Positions 9,214-20,276 of a DNA stretch of 64,000 nucleotides are shown piece after piece. Position numbers and translations under genes: made by a program. The notes under the pieces are model-generated. The model had not been told where the DNA came from, did no database searches, and saw nothing but the letters and a program-made list of their open reading frames with translations. The DNA is taken from positions 3,100,001 through 3,164,000 of the forward strand of contig JAJQJQ010000015.1 in NCBI GenBank assembly GCA_028622995.1, given 5' to 3'. This stretch comes from Panagrolaimus kolymaensis. Its lineage: Eukaryota > Nematoda > Chromadorea > Rhabditida > Panagrolaimidae. Position 1 is the first letter of the stretch; each line of letters starts with the position of its first letter.

Positions 9214-10167
9214 CGCGTTTTTAAATAAACGAATAAAACTGAAAAAATATGTTTTAGTTTTTGTTTTTTTTTTCATCAAAAAGTGGTACAAACATATGAT
9301 AAAAGAAAGATAACGTTTCCATCAAATAAACACTCATATTTTTATGTTTGTTTACCAAAAAATGCGTCGATAGATTTTTTAATTTTTGTCTTTTAATATT
9401 TATAAAATAAAAACAAAAATCTCTGAGATTTATTATTTTTTTTAATGAGTTTTAACTGAAAGATTGAAGTCCTCAGAACCATTATTGGCGCTAAACGTTT
9501 TATAAAATAAATATTTTCTTACAATTAATTTTTACCTTTCGTTTAAAGGGACATAGCTATTTCATGCCTTTTCAAAAATTTCGATACTGGGGCTGATAGG
9601 AACAGTTGGGGCGGCGCGTGTTTGAATTACCGTGCACTTTCTGTCTTACACGGTAATTCAAACACGCGCCTTACCAAGTGTAACTTTCAGTCCCCACTAT
9701 CGAAATTTCAAAAAAGGCATGAAATAGCTATGTCCCTTTAAACATAATGAAACATGACAGAAAAATTATTACTTGATAGAAAACATTTTTATTGATAACG
9801 GACTTTGCTTTTAGTCACTTTTGATAAGACTCGAAGTATTGCAGTATAAAAAATTCTATCTCAAAAACACTATGATTAATGGGGTTTTAAATTGCTTTTT
9901 TGGTAAAAGTGAAAGTAAATATAACTAACAAAAAACTTAATTTTTTTGACCCAACAATAAAAAAATATGGAAAGCTTATGTACATACATACATTTTTAAA
10001 ATTAACATTACAGTGAAAAATAAGATAATTTAAAATTGTATTAAAACAATTATCAACAAAAATAGAAACTTTGTTAAATATTCTCTTTATTAAAAAAATA
10101 TAAAACCACAGAAACTTTAAAAATTGTGAAATTTAAAAAGGGTCTTTCTTCATCAATCGAAAATGTT
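9214..10167. other. intergenic between duplicated units; contains a hairpin MITE
   Basis: AT-rich spacer between the two duplicated GTPase units. Apart from the inverted-repeat element at 9541-9743 I see no coding signal. Confidence 0.6.
9541..9743. mobile_element. foldback MITE with near-complete inverted repeat
   Basis: GTTTAAAGGGACATAGCTAT at the left end is the exact reverse complement of the right end. Both arms continue through TTTCATGCCTTTT and GGGGCTGA-like sequence. The centre is a perfect stem-loop (GGCGCGTGTTTGAATTACCG paired with its complement around a 14-nt loop). The ends fit a TA target duplication with termini starting AAGGGACATAG. No coding capacity, so a non-autonomous DNA transposon. 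Confidence 0.85.
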
Positions 10168-13100
10168 TTAATCGATCTTTAAAAACTCATGCTCAACATT
10201 TTTGCATTTCAATACTTGATGAACATCTGTTTGATGAACATCTGTTTGATGAACATCTGTTTCAAAAACTTTCACTGCTTTTTTAATACGTTTCAATGAT
10301 GTCACTAATTTTTCTTTTTTGACATTCTCTGGCTTTATCGATATTACACATTGAACATTTAACATATCTTCCATTAATTCTTTAGGCAAACGATCTTCAT
10401 TCCATTCATTTGATAGCTGGTTAACAAGAACCTTTAAACAATTAATGCAAATTCTTTTCTCTTCCTTTTCAACCGCTTTGATGGGATATGAGCTTTTACC
10501 ATTTTGATATGTCTGTTGCTTTTCAGTGTTGTTTGGTTGGGGTGCAACTTTTAATTGTTCCATTATTTCTCTCATATAAGGTTGACCGTAAATTTCAATA
10601 AATTTTTCTATCATTATTTTTAATTCTTGATTGCCCACATGCGGCTTACACAAATGCAAACCCTTAAATAATTCCGAAATCATTGATGCTTCAATAGGTT
10701 TATTATTTAAATTTTTGTTGGAATTAAATTTTGAAGTCATTGAAATTTCTGAAATTCTTGTCAAAATTCTAGAAATAAGCGATTCCAATTTTGATTCAGT
10801 TTCATCTTTTAATAAAGTTCCAATATCTTCAAGTTCTCGAATCATGGAAATATCTTTTGTATTGACTGGGTCAATGTTTTTCAAATTTTTTAAAAGCTTC
10901 AGGATTGCTTCCTTTGATTTATCCCAGCTCAATCGAAAACTTTCTTCATTTCGATTTTGATATTGATGGCCTTGTTTAGTTGCAATAAAATACATGAAAG
11001 CTTCGCTATCGACGCAGCAAACATTATCTTGATGAAATGGAATTTCGGCATTATTTGTTTCTTTGAAGGTTCTGATAAATTGATCGAGAGAGCTTCGAGT
11101 ATCGCCAATAGTAAAGAATGAAGAGTTTGCATGAGTAAAAACGAAGAAAACATTTTTCAATGCTGATTTTGGAAACAACGAAAGTAAATCTCTCATTATC
11201 ATTTCAAAATTTGCTGTTAGCTTTGAAATGTTCGATGGCATTACAAAACATATGGCATTCAAATTATCCAAAGTTGAAATGGTTTCGCGAATTAAATTGA
11301 GGTTATGTTGATCTTGTTTCGCTCCACGTGTATCGCCCAATCCGGGAGTATCGAGAATATTACAATCATATTTTTCTGTTTCAAACGAGTATACTTTTGG
11401 TTTTTGAGTTACTGATTCACCGTTATCGTTGAAAAATTCATTATCATTTTCGGGGCCAGCTCGAAATTCAACTTTTTTATAATCAGCTGTTTGAAGTTGA
11501 AATTGACACGGCAAAATGCAATTTACTGTCTCTGCTTTAGCAACAGCATCAAAGTCATATGTCAAATAGTTGTGGATGCTATTAACAAGCATGGATTTAC
11601 CTGCACCACTTTGTCCAATAAATAATATATTGAATTTAGTTTTTTTGTTTTTATGTTGAAGATCCATAGAGCTTAAAATAAATATAGTGTTTATTTTTTT
11701 AAATTTAAGATTTCTTACCTTGTTGCTAATGTATGAGTTTTTTTAATTTCCTTAAGAATGTTCAATTCTATAGAGGGTGATAGTGTGTGCTCTGGTTCTA
11801 CATTTGAAGAAAGGAGACATTTAAAGCATGTTTTTGTAATTTTTTTAGCATCTTGAACTCCACAATTACATTTAATCCTTTCATTCTTTAAATAGTGTAA
11901 AAAAAATTTACACTTGGTGCAAATCCATGCTCTGTTGTTACCTTTAAAATCACAGGCACAATGGTCAATAAAAATTTTACTGTTTTCGGAAGATGTTTTA
12001 AGCATTATTCCAGGTGTAGCTAAGCCGATAAGAAAATCTTTTTTACCATCAAACAATAATACAGGTTCGATTACGTGTTTCCACTTTGTTTCATTTGATA
12101 GCAGCCAAATAATATTGCTATTGTAAATTTCTTTTGCATAATGTTTTGTCTGTTGTGTGAGAAGAATAGCCCAAGTATTTCGCAAATACTTTTGCTGTAT
12201 TTCTTCAGGATTTTCTTCATTTACTTCAATAAACCAAAAATTTTCGTGCTTCGTATATGGCATTGATTTCACAATCTTATATGCAACATCTATGCTTTTA
12301 TCAAGATATGGAGGATAAATAGGTAAAGTGTTGTCAACTGTCAATGGACAAAGGTAAAAATTTTCATAATATTGACATTCAAAATAAAGGGTTTCCATTA
12401 TTAAAGGAGGAAAATGGTTTTCGCTTTGTTTCTGAAACATCTCTATATATGAAATAATTTGACCAGCAACACAATTCTTTGCATCTTCCGTTACATCCTG
12501 CTCAGGTGGATTAATTTCAGATTTTTGCGTTAGCAGATTTTCAATTAAAAATATTAAAGCTTTCAACTTTAAAATTAATGACAAAACTTGTCTTTCTTTA
12601 GTTAAAGTATAGCCTCGATCAAAAGCTGGTAATTCAATAAACAATGATATAACAGGAGAAGGAAATTGATAATCCTGCAAAGTTGTAAAAATCACGAGGG
12701 CTCTATCATGGTAAACTTGATTATAATCAAAAAGAGCTGTAGCATTATTAATAAGAAATTCAGGATATCGTTTATCATTTTTATACAAGAAATCTTTAAT
12801 TATTTTAGCTACCTAAAATACGGTTATAAAGATTTAATTTAAAATCGATCAAACGCTTTAAGTTTTACCGGGTTTAAATAATAAATATGATTTTTTAATG
12901 GAACGCAAATGATTACATTATGACCTAACAAAAATTTGAAAATTGGTCTTGTAACTGTTGGTGATTTTGAATGATACAAAAGCTCCACTTCTTCAGAAGT
13001 GATATAAATATTGCATATTAATGTTTTTCCATTAACACTGTGAGAAATAAACTTAAGGATATCTTCTAATTTACTTGTTTTGTAAGCAAGCAAATTAAGC

Positions 13101-13384
13101 TAAAAAATAATTCAAAATTTTCCAATAGTAATTTCTCTCGTATTGTATCCTACCATTTCAGAAACAGAAATATTGAATGCTTCGCATAGGCCACCATAAT
13201 CTGCTACATTTTCCATAATCCCCAATGATACTTCAAAATTTTTGTCAAAAAAAGAATTTGTAATCTTGGCGTTATCTTTATAATAAATGGCTGTTTTTTT
13301 ATCATCGTATCCCGTAGCATTTACATAAGTCTGCCCAAATGTTGGTTTAGTTTCAGATTTTTTGTTGGACCACGGCCATGACAT
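10168..13384 (-). CDS. multidomain zinc-ribbon protein with C-terminal AIG1-type GTPase (copy 2)
   Basis: Four exons: 13384-13154, 13099-12869, 12812-11719 and 11671-10168. The last junction is phase 2 (ACA AG | C TCT ATG), which fuses the two reading frames into one protein of about 1019 residues. Order: N-terminal module (MSWPWSNKK, GYDDK), second module (FKFLLGHNVIICVPL), and a helical region. Then comes a zinc ribbon (CACDFKG, AWICTKC, KCNCG, TCFKC) and an AIG1-type GTPase with P-loop GQSGAGKS and switch DTPGLGDTRG. The C-terminal tail holds a triple TDVHQ repeat (15-bp DNA unit at about 10216-10262). It lies 131 nt downstream of the GTPase gene at 13516-15270, mirroring the copy 1 arrangement, so the pair may be co-transcribed. 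Presumed cytosolic; no membrane segments. Function unknown. Confidence 0.8.
10216..10262 (-). repeat. 15-bp tandem repeat encoding TDVHQ x3
   Basis: Three head-to-tail copies of a 15-bp unit (GATGAACATCTGTTT on the plus strand) within the C-terminal tail of the copy 2 GTPase gene. They keep frame and give three Thr-Asp-Val-His-Gln units. Confidence 0.85.
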
Positions 13385-13515
13385 CTAAAAAAAATAGACA
13401 TCGAACATATGATAAAGATTATTTTAAGTACATAAGTATTATTTACTGTTTATTACAGATTAATAATATGAAAACTTCATTAAATACTTATTTATTAATA
13501 GTAAACAAAAAATAG

Positions 13516-15270
13516 CTAAGGTAAATATTTAACGATATATGAAGTACATTCTTGTGAATTAATATTGTTTACTTCAGGAGCATTTTGGCATTGCGAACTT
13601 TCAGCTTCATAAAGTTTACGAATATTATTTCCATTTTGGGGCAAAATGAAAAGTGAATTTATGAGCTCATGAACATCACCTTCGCTTACTAAGGCAGCAT
13701 TGCCGTTTTCAATTGAGACATTTATGGCTTTCATTTGATCTTTATAATGAGCTAAAGTTTTTTCCAACTTTGTTATAACTTCAGCTGAATCATTATTTCC
13801 ATTATTAAGTGCAGCCGATTCCTTTCTAATTTCGAGATTGATTCGTTCCTCAAAAGCATTATTATATTCAAGAATTGCGTTTTGTTTGAGATAACACGAA
13901 AGCTTTACAATTGCATTAATTATAACTTTTTGCTCTTCCAATTGCTTTCGAATAAATAAATCCATAAATTTTTCTGCTTCTGGCCGAGTCATAGGTTTAT
14001 TCGAAACCTTTTTCAAAGTTTGTTTTTGACTTTGTTTTGAATTAATATGCATATGTCTTTCAACTCGACATCCACAATGTGAGCAATTTCCTTCAAGATC
14101 GAAAGCTTGACAATCTTCCAGTGCGGGTTCAGGAAATTTTGCAAGTGGAACATTTCGAAGGAAGCATTTGTCATGACAAACAGTTTTGAAGTTGAAATTA
14201 TATTGTTTTGTTCCAGGAATTTGAATGGCTTCAACACATTTTGTGGAAGTGCAAACAGTTTGTGGTAATGTTTTTTGTATCTCGACTTCTTGTTTTATTT
14301 CATTTCCACTGCTCATTAAACTTTGAATTTGTTCCTCTCTGCTTGCTGGAGTCATCGCACGTTGAATGATTGTTGTAATGGTTGCTAATGGACCAATAGC
14401 GCAGTGAATGATCGTTCGAGCTTGTCCCACGGCATAAGTTAACTTCACATCATGTCCACCAAGAGTATACATTCGTTCAAAAAGCTTGAATACCTTTTGT
14501 CTTGAATAATTCCAACTTTTCTTATAATTTTCTCTAAGTGGACCAAACTCGGTTTTATATTCTTCACTTTTGTTCCATCCGCATTGAAATTTGTATGCTT
14601 CATTATCCACACAAAAAACTGTGTTCTGATTCAATTCAATTGAAATATTGTGTTCTTGTTTTAATTGAGTTGTGTAATCCATTAATGTATTCATCGCTGG
14701 ACCAGGACCATAATCTTGACCTCTGGTATTAGTGATGACAAACATAATATTGGGGATAGCATTTGTATGAAGCAACATCAATGTTTCGTTGAGATTGTAC
14801 CGTAATTCAGGTGTAAGCCGGGGTTCTGTAGCTTTGAAAAGAATGAAGATGCCATGAATTTCAGAAAATTGTTTAATTTTATCAGCAATAATTTTTTTGT
14901 TATTTGCATCTTGCAAAGCACCACGTGTATCTCCAATCCCAGGGATATCAATAACATTAAACCCAATCTCATGGTTTCGAAATGTATATACGCGAGGTGC
15001 TTGCGTGCATGAGCTAGCACCTTTAAATTGTTCATTTTGAATATCAGCTCCATTTATTCCACGTTGAATTATTTTAATTTGTTTAAGATTTGCCAAACTT
15101 ATTTCAAATGATGAAGGAATGACGCACATGGGTTCATTAGCTTCAATCGCTTCATCGAGGGTTTCATAAGTAAAATAATTGGCGATGGAATTGATCAGGG
15201 TGGATTTCCCTGTCCCTGTGGCACCAAGAAGAAGGATATTATAAACACGAAGTGTTGATTGGATTGACAT
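13516..15270 (-). CDS. P-loop GTPase with C-terminal Cys/His cluster (AIG1-like plus DUF8206-like), copy B
   Basis: A single exon of 584 codons starting MSIQSTLRVYNILLLG. A CTTTTTAG acceptor lies 6 nt upstream of the ATG, which suggests spliced-leader trans-splicing. P-loop GATGTGKST, switch DIPGIGDTRG, and the same Cys/His cluster (CHDKC, CSHCGC, HMHI) as the gene at 7447-9213. It is strongly similar to that gene throughout, and nearly identical in the stretch from the Cys/His cluster to the coiled-coil start. It is the upstream gene of the first two-gene unit; the next gene on the strand starts 131 nt after its stop. Confidence 0.8.
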   Translation of the reverse strand: MSIQSTLRVYNILLLGATGTGKSTLINSIANYFTYETLDEAIEANEPMCVIPSSFEISLANLKQIKIIQRGINGADIQNEQFKGASSCTQAPRVYTFRNHEIGFNVIDIPGIGDTRGALQDANNKKIIADKIKQFSEIHGIFILFKATEPRLTPELRYNLNETLMLLHTNAIPNIMFVITNTRGQDYGPGPAMNTLMDYTTQLKQEHNISIELNQNTVFCVDNEAYKFQCGWNKSEEYKTEFGPLRENYKKSWNYSRQKVFKLFERMYTLGGHDVKLTYAVGQARTIIHCAIGPLATITTIIQRAMTPASREEQIQSLMSSGNEIKQEVEIQKTLPQTVCTSTKCVEAIQIPGTKQYNFNFKTVCHDKCFLRNVPLAKFPEPALEDCQAFDLEGNCSHCGCRVERHMHINSKQSQKQTLKKVSNKPMTRPEAEKFMDLFIRKQLEEQKVIINAIVKLSCYLKQNAILEYNNAFEERINLEIRKESAALNNGNNDSAEVITKLEKTLAHYKDQMKAINVSIENGNAALVSEGDVHELINSLFILPQNGNNIRKLYEAESSQCQNAPEVNNINSQECTSYIVKYLP

Positions 15271-15610
15271 ATTTCTCTAAAAAGAAAAAATTTAAAAAAT
15301 GAGAGAAAATAGAAAAAGCAAAGAGAAATGAATGTTTAAAAAATATTTTTCTTTTTTTTTCGTTTTTCCTTTCATGATCAAAAGGAGGAGCGAGCAGCAT
15401 TGCTTTTAAATGTGTTTGGTTGTGTGTCATAATAAAAGGGTTTGGCTCTCTTTTATCAACAAAAAAGACGATGATTAGATAGATGTTCCGTGTTTTCTCT
15501 CTCTTTTACCAGCGTTGCTTTGTGTTTCTTTTTTCTTTCATTCACTTTGTAGTTTTCAGTTTTAACAAAGTACTTACCATTTTTTGTGAAAATATAATAT
15601 TTTATAAATA
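15271..15610. promoter_or_regulatory. divergent intergenic region
   Basis: This 340-bp region separates two divergently transcribed genes (minus 15270, plus 15611) and must hold both promoters. It is AT-rich with T-runs; no specific box could be assigned. Confidence 0.4.
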
Positions 15611-17700
15611 ATGGCTGCTGAAAACCAAGACCCGGTTTGTTCATTTTTCTCACTCAAGAATGTTTTGTAATTAAATCATCGAAGTTTTTAGGACCCACTT
15701 TCTGATGCAATTAGAGATTTTTTAATTCGAGAAATTCCACAAGCAGAACAACCACCTCTACCCGAAAATAATGAACATGATGATCAATTTCAAGATGCTC
15801 AAAATAATCCACCACAACCACCTCCAAATACTGATTTGTACCTTTTCACCCATGAAGAAGTTGACCTTGAATTAACTAAAGCTACCGCGGTTCCATCAAA
15901 TGTTGCCCGTAATTTTTCACTTAACTTAGATCAATTTGAACTCCAACGCAAAAACAAAATTTTTACTGTCGATGCAGCCAAAGATAAGTTTAAGCCCACT
16001 CTTAAACCTGGACGCCCATATACTGTAATCAAAAAAGAAGCTGCTACACCTAATGCTCCACCAAGACGAGGACACAGAAATGTTGATCAAGAATGTACCA
16101 TTGTTGTAAACAACGAACGAGTAAAAATGCCATCTGGAGCCATCAATAGAAAAAAAATTACTCAAATTGCTCCACAAAATGCACAAAATATCCGATTAAT
16201 TGATGAGGATGGCAGTATCTTAAATACTGCTCAATTAAATCTCAACGTTGGCGCAACTTATTATCTAATTTACACAGGTCAAAAAGTTCTTGAATCTGGT
16301 GAAGCTCAAGAGGATGCAAATCAACTTCCTGTAACGTCCATTTGTCGCCCCATGTCTTTTATGGCACCATTTATCGTTGGAGTAGTCAGAATTTTCTATG
16401 CATTAAGTCAAACTGGAAATGCTGTGAAACTCATTCATGGTAAAAAGACTAAAAATGATGGTGCAACAACAGAAGGGGGGAAATTAATTTGCCCAAACTC
16501 TCTTTCAACCGGAGCTTACCAAGTCGCTTTTCGCCTCAATGAAGCCGCTAAAGTTATTCAATCAACTGTTTCAAGAATGAGTAACAAAGTTTATAAACGT
16601 TCGCTTCCAAATTTGGAATTAACAGATACTACAAATGCTGATTGTGAAGATGATGATGGCCATGATTTCTTCGAGGATGTTAACAATATAGAATCCCCAC
16701 TTGCTGATGTTGCAAATATTATTGAACATTTACAAAAAGGCTTAACTGAAATTGATGAACTCATTAATGTTGTTAGCAAACAAATGAGAACTGTGAATCC
16801 AACTGTTGAAAGTGTGAAAGCTGCATTAAAAGCTGAAGAAAATCAAGAAAAGCGTCAAAAGCAACAAGATAAAATGATGCCCAAAGTGAGTTGCTTCAAA
16901 AGTTTTAAAATGGAACAAAAAGATGAGAAAATTATAGTAATAAAAAAATTATAAACTAAAACTAATTCGAAGGGAAAATGTGAGATACTTTATAAGAATA
17001 GAAATTTCGTTTCAAGGACCTTAAAGTTTACTTTTTCAAAGTTTAGTATTCCTAGTTCTCTTATTTTGAATTCTCTCATTCGAAAAAGTTTATCCTATAA
17101 TCATTTTTCTGTAAATAATAGCCATTCCAGAAATATGGGAATCCTGAAAAGCTTAATGAATTAAAGCTTCTTTACCAACAAATATCAGAAAATGATGAAA
17201 GAATTTGTCCAAGAAGTGATGGAATTAATTTATCCGCAATTACCGCAAATCGACGTTATCTCAATTCTGCCAATGAACTCGTTGAAAAAATACTTTGTGA
17301 ACCTGAAAGTGAAAGTGTTTTTGCGGATATTCAAGATTTAGCAAGTTTTTGTGCTAAAGTCATTCATTATAATCTCATGCATTGGATGTTTGCATATGAA
17401 TTAATTAAAGCTTTGGAATTGGAACTTAGAAACCCTCCAACTTCACCCGATGCTTTTGAACATAAAATTAATGTTGGAAAACAAATTTATCGTTGTGCAA
17501 AAGTTTGGAATACTGTATCCATGGCTGTTCCATTTTTTATTAACCTTGATGGTGGTGAAACTCAACAAGATGCTTCCGAAACTTGGAATGAAATGAAAGA
17601 TAAAATCTTTACATCTCAATATGCCCTCGAAATTTGTTATGCTACAGCTTCAGAAATCGATGATGAAAAAATCACGAGACGTAATATGGGATTTATTTAA
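15611..17700 (+). CDS. uncharacterised protein with a possible ubiquitin-like (multiubiquitin-type) domain
   Basis: Three exons: 15611-15634, 15692-16885 and 17131-17700, all phase 0, giving about 595 residues. Exon 1 is only 24 nt (MAAENQDP). The N-terminus is Pro/Gln-rich and disordered. A segment starting ECTIVVNNERVKMPSG, then ITQIAP, IRLIDEDGS, LNLNVGATYYLIY, has the spacing of a beta-grasp fold resembling the bacterial multiubiquitin domain. That assignment is inference from pattern only. A hydrophobic stretch (SFMAPFIVGVVRIFYAL) and mainly helical sequence follow, with an acidic linker (DCEDDDGHDFFED). No membrane targeting is evident. Divergent to the GTPase gene at 13516-15270. No orthologue recognised. 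Confidence 0.7.
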
Positions 17701-18659
17701 ATTTTTGTAAAATTATTAAAAAAATATCGCAGATGCAAATCAAACAACTTTCCCATGCAAGAAATAAGTTTTTTTTAACTAAAAACTAAAATTTAAACAA
17801 AAAATCAGCGTCTAATTCCGATGCCTAAAGCCTCGCATGGAAAATTTATTAATTTGCAACCCGCGTATTTCAATGTTCTTTATTTTTTATTTATTCCGGT
17901 TCTGTATATTTTTATTTTTAAAAGAAATTAATAATTCTGTATTTTTCTTTGTACTTTGTATCATTTTTGCATGATTTATAAAATTATTGTTTCCTGTTTG
18001 CATTTAACGATGAAAAAAAAAACGTGATTAAGAGAGAGAAAAAGAAGAGGGTGTGCCTCTCATGATAGTTAATATGAACAACAAAAAAAGAGAAAAGAAT
18101 AGGATCTTATCAATATGCACAAAAAAACGCATTAAACTCTCTCTCTATTTTCTATAATGAAATGTGTACATTAACACTCCGATAAAGCATCAAAATCAAT
18201 ATGAAGAGAGAGAAAATATTTTTTGTCATAAAATTATTGTGTGAATCAGCTATGGAAAGCCGGAAAGAAAGAACACTTTTTATTATCACAACATAAAAAA
18301 CGTATGTATGTTCCATGAGGGAAAGAGAAGAAGAAAAAAACATGAAGTAAAAAAGATATTTTTGTGATGAAAAAATAAAATAAAACAATAAACTCGTGAT
18401 GCATCATCATTAACTTTGTAATGAAATAAGATACAATTAATTATAAGAGACATTTTTTAATTGTTTTGAAGCTTTAAAATTTATTTTTAATGAAATCAGA
18501 AAAGAGCGATAAATAAAATAAAATTAGGTAATAAAAAATTTCAAAGTTTGATAAATTTATTTATAGAAGAAATGATTTTTTAGAAGCTTAGATTTACACA
18601 TTTATAAATCTTTAGGTAGAACTGAAATTTGGATAGATTCGATTAAGTTTTTTCTATTG
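17701..18659. other. AT-rich intergenic, no gene seen
   Basis: Contains AG-rich and GAGA-like tracts (around 18030-18060, 18200 and 18310) and poly-A runs. Short frames here have no recognisable similarity. Confidence 0.5.
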
Positions 18660-19104
18660 AAAATCATTAAAGCATGAACAATCATTTATTTGGAATGCAA
18701 TAATTCAATTGGCTCAATTCCTTCAGAAAAATGCAATCTTTGATATTAATTCAATCTTTGAAGAAAAAGTTAAAACTGAAATTGAAAAGCAAACGATGTC
18801 TCGAGCTGACCATGAAATAATCCAAATTTTAGAAAGCCGCTTGGAACAATTCAAAGCTCAAATGGCAGTGGTAAAAACAGCTTTGAAAAAATCTCAAACT
18901 CGAGAAATTAATGAATCGGATGTTGGTGAAATTTTGATAAAATTATTTGATTTAAACATTTATGGAAAAATTATAAAAGAATTGTATGAAACTGAATCCA
19001 CCAAATCAACTACAACGCCGAAATCTAGAAATATTCGTTATGAAATGATTCATTTACCAATTATATTTATAAATAAAGTTTTTTTCTGTTGTAAAACTTT
19101 ATGA
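18660..19104 (+). pseudogene. 3' fragment of a DUF8206-type GTPase gene
   Basis: The frame opened after a TGA at about 18657 reads QLAQFLQKNAIF...FEEKVKTEIEK and continues to LYETESTKS before a stop at 19104. This aligns with the C-terminal coiled coil of the two GTPases on the minus strand (KLSRYLKQNAIL...FEERIKVEIRK; LFEAESS). Neither the G domain nor the Cys cluster is present upstream, so this is a decayed or truncated copy in opposite orientation. It sits just 5' of the retrotransposon. Confidence 0.75.
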
Positions 19105-19214
19105 GTTTTTGAAGAAAAATAAATACCCAAAAAAATTATGTAAAAGTTATTCTTCTTTTTTTGCAAAATTTAATTTTTTGATTGAATCCTTTTTTATTTT
19201 CGCAAAAAGTCATT

Positions 19215-19332
19215 AAAATTGCATTTTTCTCGAAGCGAAAAGACGAGCAGTCTGTTTCGACGTTGATGAAGCAAATGAAAAAAGTGTTTTTCTTCATTCT
19301 GCGTTTTTTGCAAGCTTGCAACGTTTTGAACC
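19215..19332 (+). repeat. A1 split direct repeat of the PAT-like element
   Basis: 118 bp from AAAATTGCATTTTTCTCGAA to GTTTTGAACC, repeated identically at 22404-22521. It marks the left end of the element. Confidence 0.9.
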
Positions 19333-19406
19333 TCTTTTTTCCTGCCGGAAGTGTTTTATTTTTTATTTTTAACATAAAAATACAAGTTCGTGATCTTGCT
19401 TCAAGT

Positions 19407-20276
19407 ATGGCGTCTGACCCGGAAGAATTCTACGACGAAGATCTTCTGGATGAACTTAATGAAATAGAAAGTACGGAAGCCAATGATGAATCTTCTCCTG
19501 TGACGCCAACACGTAAAAGAATCACCTATGATGAAGATAACTCCGGAAGTAAAGCACCTACCAAGAAGAAGAAGAAATCCGATGATGTTAACGTTCAAGA
19601 CTCATTATCCGCTATGTCTCAAGTTCTCATCTCTCTTTCAAAAGGTATGGATGGTTGCCGCCAAGAAATTGCCGATCTCAAGAAGGACAAAAAGAAGGAA
19701 CCGGAAATTATGTCTATTGAGGAACGTGTCGCTCAGAAGGTTGCTTTAAGCAAATTCAAGAATACCGGACTAGAACGACAATGTGCCATCCTAATGAAGA
19801 ATGAACTTGATGCCAAAGAAGGAAAGAATCATGATGATCCGGAAGAAAAAGATAAGAAGTTCGATGATATTTCCAAAACAGTTCGAGAACGTATCGCCTT
19901 CCTCAAACTTGCTGACAAGAATCCACGTGCCTTCGCTATTGCTGACGCTCAAGAATCAACTAAAGAAATGGAAGAATTCTCAAAGGATCTGTCAAAAGAA
20001 ATGAGAGAAACTCTTATCAACGACAAGACAGGAAGAACATATCGATTTCGTGGGGCCGGTGGAAGCTTCTATGGTCGCCCTTTCACCGGATCAAACTATG
20101 GCCGTGGCTCATCCTATGGTTTCAACGGAAGTCAACAAAGAATCCCGAGCATCTTGGAAGGAATCAACCAAACCGGATACAATCAACTTGGTCCATGCTT
20201 CATCTGTCAAGGCCCGCATCTTAAGAAAGACTGTCCAAGAAAAAGAAACAACACCGGAAGAAGAATGCCGTATTAA
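19407..20276 (+). CDS. gag: Gag-like protein of the PAT-like element
   Basis: 289 residues from MASDPEEFYDED to a TAA at 20274-20276. Acidic N-terminus, then a Lys-rich patch (APTKKKKKS), a helical middle, a Gly/Tyr/Phe/Arg-rich segment (FRGAGGSFYGRPF), and a C-terminal zinc knuckle (CFICQGPHLKKDC). This is the expected nucleocapsid-type RNA-binding protein of a retroelement. I chose the ATG at 19407 because it lies after the A1 repeat; the open frame begins further upstream, inside A1. Confidence 0.88.
   Translation: MASDPEEFYDEDLLDELNEIESTEANDESSPVTPTRKRITYDEDNSGSKAPTKKKKKSDDVNVQDSLSAMSQVLISLSKGMDGCRQEIADLKKDKKKEPEIMSIEERVAQKVALSKFKNTGLERQCAILMKNELDAKEGKNHDDPEEKDKKFDDISKTVRERIAFLKLADKNPRAFAIADAQESTKEMEEFSKDLSKEMRETLINDKTGRTYRFRGAGGSFYGRPFTGSNYGRGSSYGFNGSQQRIPSILEGINQTGYNQLGPCFICQGPHLKKDCPRKRNNTGRRMPY

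Noticed and set aside
9214..9291. N-terminal extension of the GTPase gene (open frame up to 9291)
   Set aside because: An ATTTTTTCAG acceptor lies inside it and the paralogue starts at the equivalent of 9213; the extension is basic/aromatic and unlike the family.
15456..15653. 65-codon minus-strand frame in the divergent promoter region
   Set aside because: Overlaps exon 1 and intron of the plus-strand gene; no conserved motif.
18030..18400. GAGA/AG-rich tracts as a regulatory cluster or satellite
   Set aside because: No regular period and no similar tracts at the promoters of the neighbouring genes; treated as simple AT/AG-rich intergenic DNA.
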